This document shows positions 1 through 14,660 of a stretch of DNA of 64,000 nt, in pieces. Under the pieces are notes generated by a model. That model worked only from the letters and a program-made list of their open reading frames with translations, searched no databases and was not told the origin of the DNA. This stretch comes from Erythrocercus mccallii. Its lineage: Eukaryota > Chordata > Aves > Passeriformes > Dicruridae. Location: NCBI GenBank assembly GCA_013397435.1, contig VZRG01000006.1, positions 2,300,430 to 2,364,429 on the forward strand, written 5' to 3'. Numbering within the stretch: position 1 is the first letter of the stretch; each line of letters opens with the position of its first letter. The position numbers and the translations under genes are program-made.

Positions 1-3000
1 CCATATGGTAGTCATGAAAGTCAGGAAGGGTGAAAACATGATAGCGGAAAGGCGTGGAATTGAATGAATTCACAGCAGAGATTAGAAACAAATAGACCAG
101 TCATGCCCAGCAGGAGGTGTAATCAGAAGGGAAACAGAACAGCATATCATTAATTAACAATTTACCATTCTTCTACGTAATTTTCAACTTTTTTTGAAGG
201 GGAGACAATCACTTAATTATAGTGATTATTATGTACAGAGTATGCAGCTGAGATTTTAAAGATCATAAAACCTTTTTGCCTGTGAAAAGGGCTTTGATGT
301 TATGCTTAACCTTTCTTTAACCTTATCTTCATTTTCTTGTCTTTCAATCCCTAGTGAGTTCTGATAAATCAATAGAAATCAAAGGGGAAAGGAAAAACCA
401 ACAAGGCCTATTTTTCTTCTTAGTTATCAACAGATCTAAAGGTCAATCAGTCAAGAAAAAAAATCTATATTTAATACTATACTGCAAAAATTAAATCAAA
501 TACAGTTTGAAAACTAATTAAAATTATATATTTGAAATATTTAGAACTGTAAGGTTTTTTTACACCTCTGTTTCTAACTTTATGTATAAAAACCACTGGA
601 AATGAACATATTTTCCAGGCTGGACTCAGCTCAACCCAAGAAGACACTAAAAAGCTCTTGTGGCTGGTACTTTTTCTTCAGTGGTGACAGGATAAAAGTT
701 TTGCCAATAACTGGCTTCAGCATGTTTCAAAGGAGGAAGGGTCTGTAGAAAACTGTCTGACCTTTCTATCATCCCTACTACAGCCCCTCCAAGTTTCAGT
801 ATTCCTAGACCAGTGCCTGCAGTTTGAACTGATCTGCTCTAGTCAAGCAAAAAGGGGATTTTGACTTCTTCCAGACAGAAATACCAAGGAATACCATTTA
901 TTTTTTTAAGGCTTTAGATAATTTTTGCAAAATTCAGGGTGAACCTCAAGTCATGTCCCAGATGTGCACGTCCTTTGAGTTAGTACTATGCAAAAGCTAT
1001 TATGAGCATTTTGCCTCCTGTCTAGATAGAAGTACATTCATCTTTATTTCCCTGCGCATACTTTCTTTTGGACTGAAATTTACTCATTGCTAGTCTAGAA
1101 AATGATTCTTTAATGTCATGGATAATCTTCACTGTGCTATTTCTATTGTCAGCAGTTTTAAAAGAAGTTTTATAAATTTTAAGAAGAATGTGGAAATTAA
1201 TAGTTGGAAAACTGACAAACATTTATAGAAGGGAAAGAATAAAGGAAAAAAAAAAGAAGAAAAAAACCCTAGTCACTTCGTATTTCCAGCCCAACAGCAC
1301 AAAGGTATGACTGTCCAGATCTAAAGGATGGCCTTCAGCTGTTTGAATAGGTAAAAAATATGTTTTGGACAAAAACCACCTATTGTAATTGAGTAGCATG
1401 CTGGCACACAAATGTAAACAGAAATACATATATTGACTTTACTAAATAAAGAGGCAACAGTTAAAGTCCATAGTAATGTTGATTTTTCAAGGGGAGGAAT
1501 CATTTTTGTCTGTACTGTACATAAACAGCACAGAACTCTGAATGACTCCCCAAGATCATGAGATACAAAGATGTTGAGAACTAAGTAATATGCATCTATT
1601 TGATAAATTGCATCTACTCAGCTTTTAAATCAGACTGAATTCTGAAAGAAAATAATTTGTGGAGAGTAAAGATCTGTAAACTTTCCTTTCAAAGTAGTAA
1701 GGAAGTTGAACGAATGAGGAATATAGGCAACACAAAGCCTTGAATGTCACAATTGCTCTCAAAGGTAAAAGGGTTCACAAATAAAATCTATCCTTGGTTA
1801 AAAGGTATATTCACTAAAGTTAAGATTTTCAGATATAGGGATGGTTTGACTTCACGTCTTTTGAAGTCAATAACTAAAACTTCCCAGAAAGTACAGTAAT
1901 TTTAAAATCTTGAATCTCATATGTACTTACTAACTAATTTCTACGAAATAGAGTACTGAAGTTCTTCACTGGTGAAAAGCCACTCTCTTTCAGATCATAT
2001 TAATACATATTTGGGAGCATTAAGGTACCTAAACTGGTTTTGAAAAACGAAAGAAAAAAGTAATTGCTAAATTCTAAAAGAATTGTAAAAGAAAAATATC
2101 AGTGAGACACAGGAACATAAAAGCTTTGAGGATTCTGGATAACCAAAGCTTTTGAAAATCCTAAATGGTCACTTCTCTAAACAAACTGATATTGGGACAA
2201 TGCTGCCTCCATCTCTGGAGGGTTTTTTTTTCAACTATCCCAATACAATTCCTTTAGTCCAACACATTCAGTGATATTTTCTCCTGTGATTATATTCCTT
2301 GGAACCATGCTGCTTCTAATTTTCCTTCTGCACTGGAATACTCATGAGTGGTGCCCAGGGATTTCTTAGTCTCTACGTTTCATGCATTAGCCCACTCAAA
2401 TGGAGACTGTTTAGCTAGCAGCACATAGATGGGAATGGCTGTACAGTGTCTTATATTACTAGGAACTAGTTATATCATGTTCCCAGCTGGCATTTACTTT
2501 AGAGTAGGGTAGCAATAACCAACTTTAATGAACAACTGTTAAAAAAATAATGAAAAATGTTTGCAGGTGGATGAAACAAGGAATGTATACTGGAAAAATA
2601 CTGGAACAATTTAATAAAGATGAACTGTTTATTTTTGTTGCTTTCGTGTGGAGTTTTTTTCAAATACTATTAATTTTTTTAGGAGAGAAGGAAAATTGAA
2701 GATCCTCTTTACGCTGATAAGAGTTTTTTTCAGCTGAAATATAAATAGGCTTCCTGGGTACTAATGGCTATTAAAGACCTGAAGTTACTTTTTGCAAATT
2801 AACCTTCATGTTTTGCCCAAATTCCTACATTTCACTTACCTAAAATTTACTTTCTAGTTATGGTGTCAAAAACATATTCTCCTTCCACACTTTGCAAAAC
2901 ATCTGTTTAGTGTTTCTGATTAAGACGAGAGATAATGTTTCCCTGCTGTATGGAACCATCTAAATTACTATTCTCAGTATTTTTTTTTTTTTAAACTTTC

Positions 3001-5273
3001 TTGATAGTTACTTTATAACACTGTATTTTAATAAATGCTGGGGAATTCTTTTACATAGTTGCCCTCTTAAATCTTAGATAATCCACAGACCCTTAGGAAG
3101 ACAAATATTCCGTCAGGTGAAGGGCCAAGAGTAGCTGAATTACAGCTCAGCCCAGGAGAAAAGAAGCACAGTGTCCATGTCCTTGGTGTAAACCATGTCC
3201 TTCAGGGTTAAGGGGCTCCTCTGTCCTTCATGCCCACACTCCCTGCTTCACTCCCATGCTCCCAGCTTTGGAGAACAGCTGGACCAAACCTCTCCATGCA
3301 GTCATTGCCTGGCCAGTTCATTCCCTGTTTCTCAACTATTTTGGGAGGAGGAAATTGTTTTGCCTTTGGTCATTATTTTGCCATTAAAGAAAACGGGGGT
3401 TTTGCCAAAGAGGATTTATTTTTAGGCAAAGAACCAGCAGTGAATTTGGCATACACCCTCTGAAATACACACTCTGCAATACACACTCTGCAGAAAAGGA
3501 TCAAAGTAAACTGCGGCATCATAATCAGCAACATAGTGTGCCTGTGAGGAAACTATAAGGAGGCAGAAAAAGAAGGTTGCCCATGTTCAGGATGCAGAAA
3601 TGCTAATTTTAGCTTCACCCTAAGTTTTGTGTAAATGACTGAAGTAGAAATTAGTCACTGGCTTTGAATGCTCGATTTGTACCATTTTCTATTGTGTTAT
3701 TACCAAATGGTTCTAAATGAGGCCTTATTCAAAACAAATGATCATGCTCAGTCTATTCTTTATTAGAAGGAAATATACATGGAGTGAAACTTATACTGGC
3801 AGGAAGTGGGCTCAAGAAAGCAAAGATGTTTTAAAGACATGAAATCTAAGCCAAGGGAAGATAATCATATTTGTGATGGACTGAGTGAAAAAAAAAAAAG
3901 GAATGTGAGAAGTGAGACGTGTTGACTTTGTGCAGTTGCATACCGAGTATACCATGTAATACTTGTTTGTCATCATTCTCTTCTTTATTATATATTAAAG
4001 TAAATAGCAAAGCTATTCACTTGAGAGTAGCTCTGCCACAAATTCAAGTTGCTCCAGGCACTAATTTATACACTGGCCTTTTACATACACCTTTTTTTTC
4101 TTCTGTTTGTACGGGGTACAAGTTGGAGCAAGATGTGGATGTCTTTCCTGTTTTTCCTGTTACAAAGTGTGTGTCCCCAGGTTAGCTCATCAACTGGGAT
4201 CATTATGGGCTACTATGATCAGGAAATGAGGCACACTTAGTACTAAATTTCTGTTGCTGTCTATTTTGAATAGCTTAATTTTTAGATGCAACGTAATTAG
4301 AGTAAGGGCAGACGGTAGGCAAGGCCCTAGGCTAACAATGTGGACAAAGGCCTGAAGAAACCAATGTATCTTGTTATGTGTCATTTCCTGAAGACTTCAG
4401 AGACAAGAGAATCTCCAATTTTCTGAAACTATTGTTGGATTTCAAGTTGTAATAAATTACCAGAAAGTTACATGTCAGGATGTTAAAGATAAGGTGGCTA
4501 CACCTAGGCAGAGGTGTGGGGAAAGAAGAATCTGTTTCCTCCTAATTTAGTCTCACAAAACATCATTTTGCCTTTTTTGTGAAGGTGAAGTAATAACAAT
4601 GAACTTATTTAATTAGATAAGTTAAATCAATTAGATTAATTCAATCAATTGCATTAGTTCAATTAGACTGACACAGTCCAGTCGCTCCATATTTACATAT
4701 TCCATGAAATTAAGTATTACCAATTCAGGAACACTTAATTTATTTAAATGTTTTTGTTCTGGCCAGGAATTTAATTTTATTTACTGTCAGACAGATCTCT
4801 TCAGCTGAAACATCACCTTGGGGCCTAGACCTGTGACTGTTCATTGATCTCCAGCTCTCATGGAAGGTAAAGTTGCGTGACAGACATTCCTTGGCAGATG
4901 TAAGGGCTTATTTATTCCTGCTCTCACTTAGCTTTCAGCTGTGCTTGTGTGACCACCACTGTGGTCAGGCTGTAAACTGGATGATTAAAATGCCTCCACC
5001 AAGACATGAGGAGGAAAAACACTTAGCAGAATCAAGGTCCTGCAGGGGTATAAAGCAGGTCTTGTGATAGCTGAACCTTGGTTTACACCTCAGGACACTT
5101 GGGTCAACTGTATTAAAAGTAAACCAGAATTACTTTAACCGGGAAATAAATTGCATAAAACAAATACCTATCACAGGTGCTGCAAGGAGACAAAAAAACC
5201 CCAAAACCAGCAGAAACTGGCAAATTATTTACAGTGAATGCACATCTCATTGAACTTGTTACGTGGCACCTAC
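1..5273 (-). other. SEMA3A: SEMA3A intron 5, 3' portion outside window
   Basis: This is intron sequence downstream of exon 5 in transcript order. It begins with the gtaggt donor at 5273 and continues beyond position 1. It is AT-rich, and open frames on both strands are short with no recognisable domain. A small imperfect tandem repeat sits at 3451-3493. I saw no interspersed repeat I could name and no further exon; exon 6, expected to start with the DGELYSG-type sequence, is not here. Confidence 0.85.
3451..3493 (+). repeat. Short imperfect tandem repeat, three units
   Basis: Units ATACACCCTCTGAA, ATACACACTCTGCA and ATACACACTCTGCAG lie head to tail (14-base period). Confidence 0.9.
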
Positions 5274-5367
5274 CTACTAAAAGTGAAGCTGTCAGCAGTT
5301 TGGGATCATAAGGGCTTTTCCCTCGCCCATTTTCAAAATGTGATTCTTCCATTCTAAAAATGTTGTC
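5274..5367 (-). CDS. SEMA3A: Semaphorin-3A, coding exon 5 (sema domain)
   Basis: This 94-base exon encodes 31 codons plus one base, about residues 152-182 and the first base of Asp183: DNIFRMEESHFENGRGKSPY, then DPKLLTASLLV. The acceptor follows a long T-rich tract (ctttttttttttaattttacag) and the donor is gtaggt. The terminal G should combine with AT at the start of exon 6, outside the window, to make the Asp of the family's DGELYSG sequence. HFENGRGKSPYDPKLLTASL is nearly invariant in SEMA3A orthologues and differs in 3C, 3D and 3E, which supports the gene assignment. FRMEES is close to the FRMEDS I recall for chicken; mammals have FKLENS. Confidence 0.95.
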
Positions 5368-5880
5368 CTGTAAAATTAAAAAAAAAAAGAAAAAATAAAG
5401 GAAATAGCAACATTATTTGATGAAAGAACACTAAGAACTAATTTGAACTAAAAAAGAGTAAAAAGAGTGAAGTGTATTTGAGTCATAGTGGGGATTGTGG
5501 CTTCAGGGAAGTCAAATTGCAGTAGGTGAGGATCTGGTAAAAGTGCTCATTCTCTAATCTGTATGTGCTGAATGCTGGTCAAGGCATAAATACAGATAAA
5601 TAGCTTTTGTCTCTTCTGTTCCACTTCACATATAATTTATTTTCATATTAATTTTCATGGGGTTGTTGAATTATTTTGCTTTCACTAAGAATACATCTGA
5701 GTAATAGTAACTGAAGAGGCAGGAATTTGAAACTTTTACCTGAAAAAAAGATAAAATCTATTTTCTACTGACTCTTATCTTGTGAAATGTGCCACCACTG
5801 TAGATTAGTACATAACATGATGCTAAATTTTGCTTTTTTTATACACATCCTCAAATTCAATTTCAACTCCATCAGGAAAG

Positions 5881-5882
<2 letters not shown>

Positions 5883-5936
<54 letters not shown>

Positions 5937-5982
5937 AATCAATTATTATTATTTATTACTACTACTACTACTATTACTATTC
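5883..5982 (+). repeat. (TTA)n microsatellite running into (TAC)n
   Basis: About 18 near-perfect TTA units are followed by an interruption (AATAATCAATTATTATTATTT) and then several TAC units. This is a compound trinucleotide microsatellite in intron 4, about 0.5 kb upstream of exon 5. Confidence 0.95.
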
Positions 5983-8874
5983 AGTACCTTGAGATGAAAC
6001 TTTTAAAATATACAGGTTGATCGCAAATCATAGGGGAATATAAACCAAGATTAAAAAGGACCTCAGTCAACATCAAGTCAAATGAATGTACATAAATCAA
6101 AGCAATGGGCTTTTCAGTGCATTTAACTACTTTAATTTTAACTGGGAGATCAATTCTCCCTATCAATTTGAATAGTATGTTTATCTTACATTTTGCACTG
6201 AGGATGAAACCACAAGAATAGATGCTTTTTGCACAGAATTCAACATTCACAGAAGACTTGTGAAGACCTCAGCAAAACCTGGGCTTTCCATTTCTGTGGT
6301 TAATTTGCGCTGACAATTAAGTCAAGGAACCTCAAAGAGAAGAGACTGACCTCCACCTTGGAAGTAGCATCCTCCTTGGCAACCTGCCTTCCCTATATTG
6401 CTCATCCATACTGCATCCAGGCACGGGCCAGGCTAGTGACCAAACATACTTCCAAATGGTGTACTTTAAACTCACTGTGTCCATGACTCTGTAAGTCACA
6501 GGCTACAGATTTTATTACAGGCCTGTTCAATTACATCACACAATATCTCTGTGTAGTTTTTTACATGTTTTCAAAAGAACGTGAGATGGATTTCACGTTT
6601 CCTTCCCTTCACTGAAGAAAAAGATGAAGGGAAAATTAACTGTTAGGAGGATGGTCATCTATGTCTTGCTGCACTGTAAGATAAAAAGGTTGGACATGGA
6701 CAGTTTTGTGAAGTTTGATCCTAGAATTCAAGCTCAATCTCCTAAGGCATGTTCTTGTACATGCAGTCTGTCTGATTGTGTTTATACAGTCATTCTGTAA
6801 CTGTAGTATCTGACACAGTATTACATTTCTCTCTTTCTTTTTGTCTTTCTTTCTGGTTCTTAATAATCCAGACACATTCCTTGCTTCTCTCCAGTTTTCT
6901 GACTTTGCTGCTTCTAACCAGAGATGCATAAGTAATCAAAGAGAAAAACATTTCTGGAATTCTACTGTAGGGTCCGTATCTAGATCTTGCACAATAAAGT
7001 AGTAAATTGATGAGAATGCTAAACCTCAACTACAGTAATAGAAGATGGCACTAATGCTACAAGCTATTACTGAAAAATGTTATCAATCTATGTTTTCTTG
7101 ACTTTTCTTCTTAGTAGATGATAATTGCTCAACCTGCACACCAGTGGATATCTGATAAGGCTACAGAGTCAGTGGCATGACAGTTAAAGCAGAATATATT
7201 CCCAAAATAATCCCATGTGTCATTATAAGACAAATAGGAAACAGATGTAGAAAGTGATTTGTTGTAGGGAGGATCTGATTTTTGACTGTATTCTTCTGGT
7301 TTATGTCACTGTAACTCTACTGATATTGGTGTGTAGGGGGCAAGAACAAGTGGAGACCCAGGTCAATGTAAGTCAGAGACGATCTACCCTTCTCTTTGTG
7401 TTTGTGGAATAGAACATTTGAAATAAGAGGCCTGAAAGGGAAATCCCACAGTGTTTTTACATTTCAGTTAAAAAACAATGAAGAGACATGTACTGTAAGT
7501 TTCCAAATTTATGGATGAGTAATAATGACAATAAATACATCACTGTTAAGTGCCAAACAAATGTATTATGGTTAGTCTGAGGCCCCAAGCAACTCTGATA
7601 AACATGCTGTAGGAAGTCTAACCTGTCACGAACAGGGCAACTTGCCCAAACAGCTTTTTGGGTGCTGAAATCAACAGAACATACAGGAAAAGAGGAATAA
7701 ACTCTTTTCTACATGCCATCTGCCATTTTAAAAGCCTAGGAAGCAATATGACTTGTGATAGGTATTTGATCACACTGGTCACTTGTCTGCAGCATTTCCA
7801 CCCAAATTTAATCAGTCTGCCTGGAGACAGCAAAGAACAAGGCTCTGCTCAGAGATTTAGGAGGTCTTTGGACTGTATGAGTGTGGCCCTCTTTTGCACA
7901 GTACAGACAAGAGCTGTTAGATGGAAAGAATGCACATTGTTTTCAGAAAAATTCTGATCAGCTAATAATTTTGCTGCTTCTTGGGTTTTGCAGTTAATTG
8001 AATACAAAGAATGGTAGTTCAGTGAGTCAGCAAATGGCTGAGCCATAGACAGCAAAACCCCCTCTGTATTAAACAAATGTTCAATGTTGCAAAGTTTTAT
8101 GAGGGCTGTTACAGAATCAAGGACAGGAATTCATGACAAAGCAAGATTGCCAGGTGGGAGAAAAGTTCCTAAAAATGCAAAAAGAAGAAAGGAAAAAAAA
8201 TTCAAATAAAGGCCTTGTAACTCAACAATTAGTCCAATTCATAGTCTAAACTCTTTCATTAGTTACACTGGCAGCCCAAAAGGACATTACAATGTACTTC
8301 AAACCTTTTTTACAGATCCTTGCAGCTAAAAACTTTGCTGTAGCATGTTTTATGGGTTATTAAACACTAAGTTTATATCTCATTGATGCTTCTTTATAAT
8401 CCATAGTAAAACCACTGAAAATGAGACTGTTTAAATCTTGAAATTCCACAAACCCATAAAGACAACAACTGACTGCTGGCGCATGGTATGACATGAATTG
8501 TTTCACCTAGTAAATGCCTTCATGGTAGGAGATAATGCTTCTGGCTCCTTAAAACATATGTTTTCCTGTTGCAGATAGTGTGATAGATGGCAAGATTTAG
8601 CCAAAAAGAACTACAGTTCAGTCCTGGAAACGAAGGGAAAAATGGTTGTGATTCCCGATGATCTGCCACTTCCAGGCCCCAGAGACTTGCTTTCAAACAG
8701 CTGAAATATGACTGAAACAATGTGTCATATCATGACACTGAGTGCTGACAAGACTTGCTATCTGACTAGACATTTCACATCTTGTTATTGAATAGCTTCA
8801 GTCAGCCAGTAAGCCAATAAAACATAACACTATATATACATAAACGTAACAACTCTATACCTATTTATACCTAC

Positions 8875-8893
8875 ATATATATATATATATATT
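8875..8893 (+). repeat. (AT)n dinucleotide repeat
   Basis: Nine or so AT units, in an AT-rich setting with a shorter TATATATA about 40 bases upstream. Confidence 0.85.
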
Positions 8894-11654
8894 TATACCC
8901 AGTATGATAACTTCTTAATCAATTTTTTTGTATGTCTGCCTGTACCTAGCCCATCCAGTACTGTCTCAACATAACAAAGAAAAGGGAGCTGAAAACTTAA
9001 ATTAGGTGTCATTGGTATTTTAGGTATTGGCATTTTATTTCCCAGTTTAGTACTACTGCCTTGCAGGTGAACATGTGGCCAGTGAGGAAGCACTCACCTA
9101 CCGTCCTAAGTCCGGACAGGGCTGATTGCTGAATTTCAGTGGGATTTCTTTCCCGAAACTTTTGTGGCAATTCTTACAGAAATCACCCCAGAACTGCAGA
9201 GACTAATGCAGTGAAACCACTGCTGGTCAATAATGAACAAATACAGTGCAAGCAAATGATCTGAAGAGACTTTGTTGATGGACTGTGTACAGCTACTATA
9301 GAGTTACTACTGGTTTAAATTATTAGGCATGGAATGACAGCAGTGAAGCTCCTCAGCCATTCTAGTGCAATGGAATGAACTCATATCCTGACTCTCGCAA
9401 TCCCCAAATGATAAATAGAAAGGAGCACATCTCCAGGGTATCTTCCAGGGACTAACTGCTCTCCACAAGAAGCTGCTGAACAAAGAATGGTCCAGAAACA
9501 TGCAATATGCCAAGAGCCTTAGGAACTATCACAATCTTTGTTTAATTAAAAAGGTAGAGCTGGCCATTGCTGTGAGAATTTTTGATGTTGACATTCCCCT
9601 TGCTATTTACACAGACTCTGTTGTGCTATGATGAAGTATTTTATAAAACAAACTCATCAAGGAAAAAACAACAAAAAAAGACAAATCCCAGAAGTAACAT
9701 CCCTGACCCCAAAGCCCAGAAAAAATGAGCTCCAAAAGATTTCCAGAGTGCCTGCATCCATTGTGCATTGGAGGACTTTAAAGCCAGTGGCAATGTCTCT
9801 TAACTAAGATGTTGCTGGCATGGAAATATTTTGTTCTCTATATATTCACTATTGGAAAGCACAAAAGGCAAAGCTCCACTTCCCACTCAAGGGAAAAACT
9901 CTCAGACTTGTTAAGGTTTGGATTTACACCCTCTACATAGAGGCATTAATTGGGGTGGCTGAATTTGCTGTCCTGGTGACAGCAGAAGGCTACAGGGTCC
10001 TCTGAATGAGGAGTCAGAGCAGCTCAGAACTGCAGTTCCCAAGGGCAAGATCCGGTTAGTGACCAGAGGAACCTTCATAAGAATTTAGGTCTGAGCTAAG
10101 AATCTTTCTGAAATGAAGACTGCAGAGGCAACTCATTGGAGACACCTGACTTTGCAAAACAGAAATTTGATGATTTTGCTGTTTTGTTTTTTTTTTTGCT
10201 TTTTCTCCTGCCTTCCAATATATTAATATCAGTGAATTTTTGATTCGCCTCTTGCCCATACAACTTTCTGTGCATACATTTTGTAACTTCATCAAGGCAA
10301 ATTCAAGGTCTTTTGAGTAAATTTCACTCTGTGAGAATTGATTTATTTATGAATTATGTTACTTTTCAAGAATAATTTTAAGTGAAACAACTGTGCAGGA
10401 TATGGCTATGTTGGTATTGTTATTATATTTCCTATTTCACACTTAATCTATTGAGTCATGAAAACTGTTAAATATGAAGACTTTGGTTTCAGGTTTGGGA
10501 ATCATGTTGTTACAGAACTTTTAATGAGAAACTTTTATTAAATTTATCCCCATGGAATGCTTTATTTTTAAAAGTGCAAGTGCAAATAAATATAATGTGA
10601 GAAATTATGAAAAAAAATACAAATATTAAACCAAATGTAAATGTTGAGGCAAGTGGTAACCATTAGGGAAATAGGTGAAAAGTGATTGAAGCAATAATGC
10701 AACTGCTTTAAACCATTAATTATTAGGAGAAAAAAAAATGAAAAAAGGAAAAATAAATAAGAAAGGAAGTGTACACAGTGGGCTTATGATGTTTTAGTCT
10801 TCAGGCTCCATGTAAACCAGGCTATAGGGTTTTACCTGCACATATCTGGAGGACACTGGGCTCTGCAACACCTTTATTACATTTTGTTTTTTCCAACTTG
10901 AGGCTTAGCAGAATTGAGTTGAAAGCCAGTTTTAAAATCATATGAGAAATCACTCTAAGTGACAGACCTTTAGTGAAATGGTGTTCCCAAAGAAAGGACT
11001 CCAGCTTCTGTAGGACCTGGAAGGGAAACTTTCTGGGATGGCTGTGCTGTACTGTGCTAAAGAGCACCGAGAAGGAACTTTGTTGAGGAGTATTTACCTG
11101 CAAAACTGATCATGAGCAATGAAGATCTGCCCACCTCTCTGTGTCTCCCTCAGGCAGTTTGCTCAGCTTCCTGACTCTAAGACCTCTCAAACAGTCTCTG
11201 CATTAATCTGTGTTCTCTTCTTCAGACTCAAGAGATATTCTTTCCTCTATACTTGTAGATATTCACCGATATTTTGGTGCCTGAAAATTTTACTTTTGAT
11301 ATCAAGATAAAAGAGCTGTTGCAATGATGGCCAGCTCCACGCTTCATTTCTGTAGATTAATGAAAGAAAAACAGGGCTCTTGGTTTCTGTTTCTTCTTTT
11401 ATCTTTAGACATCACTTCTACTGAAAAGTTTTCCCAGCTTCTATCTTCAGAACATGCCTTAAAATGCAGTAGACAATTCTAGAAAGCACAAGTTTTGAAA
11501 ACCTGACTCCCTAGACTAAATTTGGATAACTCACCCTCCCAGTAACTTTCAGTCAATTTTCAAACACCCCACATTACATTGATTTCTTCTGAAATTAAAT
11601 CTATCAATATTTATTAATTTACCATACACGTTAATAGAAATGGAAATGTTTTCC

Positions 11655-11665
11655 ATCTATCTATC

Positions 11666-11704
<39 letters not shown>

Positions 11705-11712
11705 ATCTATCT
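11655..11712 (+). repeat. (ATCT)n microsatellite
   Basis: A tetranucleotide array (GATA on the opposite strand) with two ATC interruptions, one near each end. The central uninterrupted block is about ten units, long enough to be length-polymorphic. Confidence 0.95.
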
Positions 11713-13239
11713 AATTATAATACAATTAATTTAATGAAAAGGAAAACAGCCAACTGGGCTGTTCAGGAACAGCTGGTTCAAGCTATTCATTATTCCTAGC
11801 TCATGATCAGTAAGTGCTTCTGATTGGGAGAGAAACCAAGTGTCAATGTCAAATGGTAAAGACTTGTTCACACCTGAACATACCAGTCTGCATACTAATA
11901 TTGGTATTTATATGAATAATAGTCTCTTTCAGATCACTGTGCAACATATGTAAATAAAAGGAGTGCAGGCACAGTCAAACTGAGCAGCTGTTCAAAAAAG
12001 ATACGTATGTTTGTGAACCTGCTTTTGAAATATTTCATGAACTAAATTCATCAGACTTACCTAACTTTCATGCAACAACTTTTTGGGTTTGGTTTTGTTT
12101 TTCCCTGATGATGCCGTTTACCTATTTGCACCAATTTAAAAGATCTGCTTGTTTTGGATAATGTGTTCTAATTCTACAGCAAATAAACAAGCAGACATGA
12201 GTTTCGTTGTAGTGTCATTATACTGTTCATTGCTTTAGAAATTCTTGCAGGTACGGAGTGATTAGAAAAAAGAAAACAATTCAAAACAAATCAAACACAC
12301 AGCTAACATGAATGACATCTTAACCTTGACTGATTAGTAAAGACACCCAAAATGTCATCCCAATGGCATACCACACACTAGATACCATCAAGGATATTGA
12401 ACAATTCTCAGAGGACACTGAGAACTAGAATGCCTTTGTATTGCAGCTTTCTGGGTTGTCAAGTGTAATACATCACTTAAGATGACTGTCTGGCTCATAT
12501 AGGATGACCTCTGGAAATATAACCACCATACAATGACTGTCTGCTCTATTCAAGTTATTAAGTGGTCTGCATATGTAAGAAACAAGATATACAAACCTAA
12601 AACCAGTACACGTAATTGAACTACATAACCTAAAATTCTCCATTCTTTAAGTGTTCTTATTCTTGCCCCCAACATATTTTCCATTAAAAACATTTGGAAC
12701 AGATTCTAATTGCTTTAGCAGATTCTACTATTATGTTAAATAAATTATTGGGCCATACTCTATTACATGATTGTACAAGTTTTCTATGGTTATTTTTAGC
12801 ATTCAAGACCACTTCTTTCCCCCTTTGTCTTCTGGATTTCCTGTATGTTATTAGACTGTGGTGAGGTCAGGCATCAGAGGAAATAACAGCAGTGCTGACT
12901 CCTAGACCCAATGTTTTATGAATTACTGAGCATCAGTGATGTAATGGTAATAAATCTAACCCAGCCTCAGTCTCATGTCCTGTTGTAAATAAATGAAGTT
13001 AGCAAAGGTGTTATTCTATTCAAGAGCCTTCCTGATGAGAAAAAAAAATGTTTCCCCCTGGGGATTGTTTGTAAAATTGCTTCTGTAATTAGGGTGCTGT
13101 TTAACAAGAGAAGGGTTCTCCGGTTTTCCTGGGGAATTTTCTGAGTCAAGGCTATCTTATTTACAACACAAAATCGACTGCAAATTGGGGAAGCAACATA
13201 CAGAAAGACTTAGTCAAGTGGTGTTAACATATAAGCATA

Positions 13240-13345
13240 TGGCCAAGATTTTCTAATTTCCCAAGTGATTTTGCACAATCACAAGTTGGGCACCCAATTT
13301 AAAACTTGCTCAAGGGCTCTGATTTTCAGCAAATACCTTCTTGTG
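13240..13345. repeat. Old MITE-like remnant (GGCACCCAA...CTGATTTTCAG type)
   Basis: GGCCAAGATTTTCTAATTTC, TTGGGCACCCAATTTAAAAC and GGGCTCTGATTTTCAGCAAA are in the order of a common ancient amniote non-autonomous DNA element. It is noncoding and strongly diverged. Confidence 0.45.
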
Positions 13346-14600
13346 CAATTTAAAATTCTGATACTTGAAGCTGTTAGTCACTTCTGAAAATGAAGGCATA
13401 TGTCTGCACTGCTTTTTATCCTATCTGCCTTTTAATTCCCAGGAAGAAGTCTCTAATATGAACACATGACCTAAATTAAAGGCTTCAAAAATCTGACTCT
13501 AAATGAGTGACAGAATAAGGAGCAAGCCTAGAAAAAATACTTAATTCTTTCTCCCTAAAGTAAGACCTTGTGAGCATACTTTCAGAGAATTTGTGCAAGT
13601 AACAATGGGGCAGAGAAATACACCACAGCCAACTACTGCAACAACTATTAAGCTTTGTTTTTGTCAGTAAGATACTGCAATCTATTTGCAGCATTTCATG
13701 CAGAGGTGCCTATGAAGTGTTGGATCTAGACCAGTGTTTGATACACATTCAGATTCTTAAAAAGACATAAAGTCTGAAATACAGAAGCTGAAATTCTGAC
13801 CCTTTGGGCAATTTTGCTTTTCCTGAGGCAAAGCTGAGATCTGAAAGCTCTGCAATAAGCACTTCTTCCTCTTTGTTCCCTCCACATGCTTTCAGTGTTA
13901 CAGCACACAGCCTTTCTGCAGCCTCATTTCATTTTTCTTCATTAGCAAGTAATAATATCGTCAAATTTTAATAACAGGTATTGCATTGGGGAACAATGCA
14001 TTTGAAAAGGTAACTTCTATTGTGCACATGGAGACATAAGTAACAGTAGACATAATTATAACCTCTCTCTGTGACAAGTTACAATTATTCCTCATGGCAC
14101 TGTGTCTAAGAGCAATGCATTTCTCATACTGGTTGGAGGTTTTTTTTATTAAAAAGTCAAGAATATTTTATATTCTTTTCCCAGTGCAACAAAAACTTTG
14201 CTGACACAGTAACAGATGAATTTAAGTGGTTTTGATTCAGGGTGACTGAAAAAAAGTACATTAAAATTCACTATCTTTCTTGCCTTTCTAGCACTCAGGA
14301 GTCCCCAGAAGGGGAGAGAGTCAGTGACACTGGCAAGAAGATTTCATACACTCAGCTTGTATGTCTATATATGTATATTCATAAATAGGAATGCACATTG
14401 TCAGCAGGGCTAATTAGCATCCAACCAGGTAACTCAATTACTGATACCTGTATTTTTGAAGAAGTTAAGCCTTTCATTTAACAGAACTTTGGCTCATTAT
14501 AGTATGGTATACTTGTAGTAGAGTATCGTACTTAGTATGGTTTAGTACAGCATAATATAGATTGACTTTGTTGGTTAAAACAAAGTGACAAACACACCAA

Positions 14601-14660
14601 CCTTTTTCTTTTTTGGTTGAGTTTTTTTGGTTTGGTTGTTTTTGTTTGGGGGTTTTTTGG
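14601..14660 (+). repeat. T/G-rich low-complexity tract
   Basis: About 60 bases rich in TTTGG and TTTTT, the same composition as the reverse complement of the A/C tract near 34.1 kb. It creates a lysine/glutamine/asparagine-rich chance open frame on the minus strand. Confidence 0.8.
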
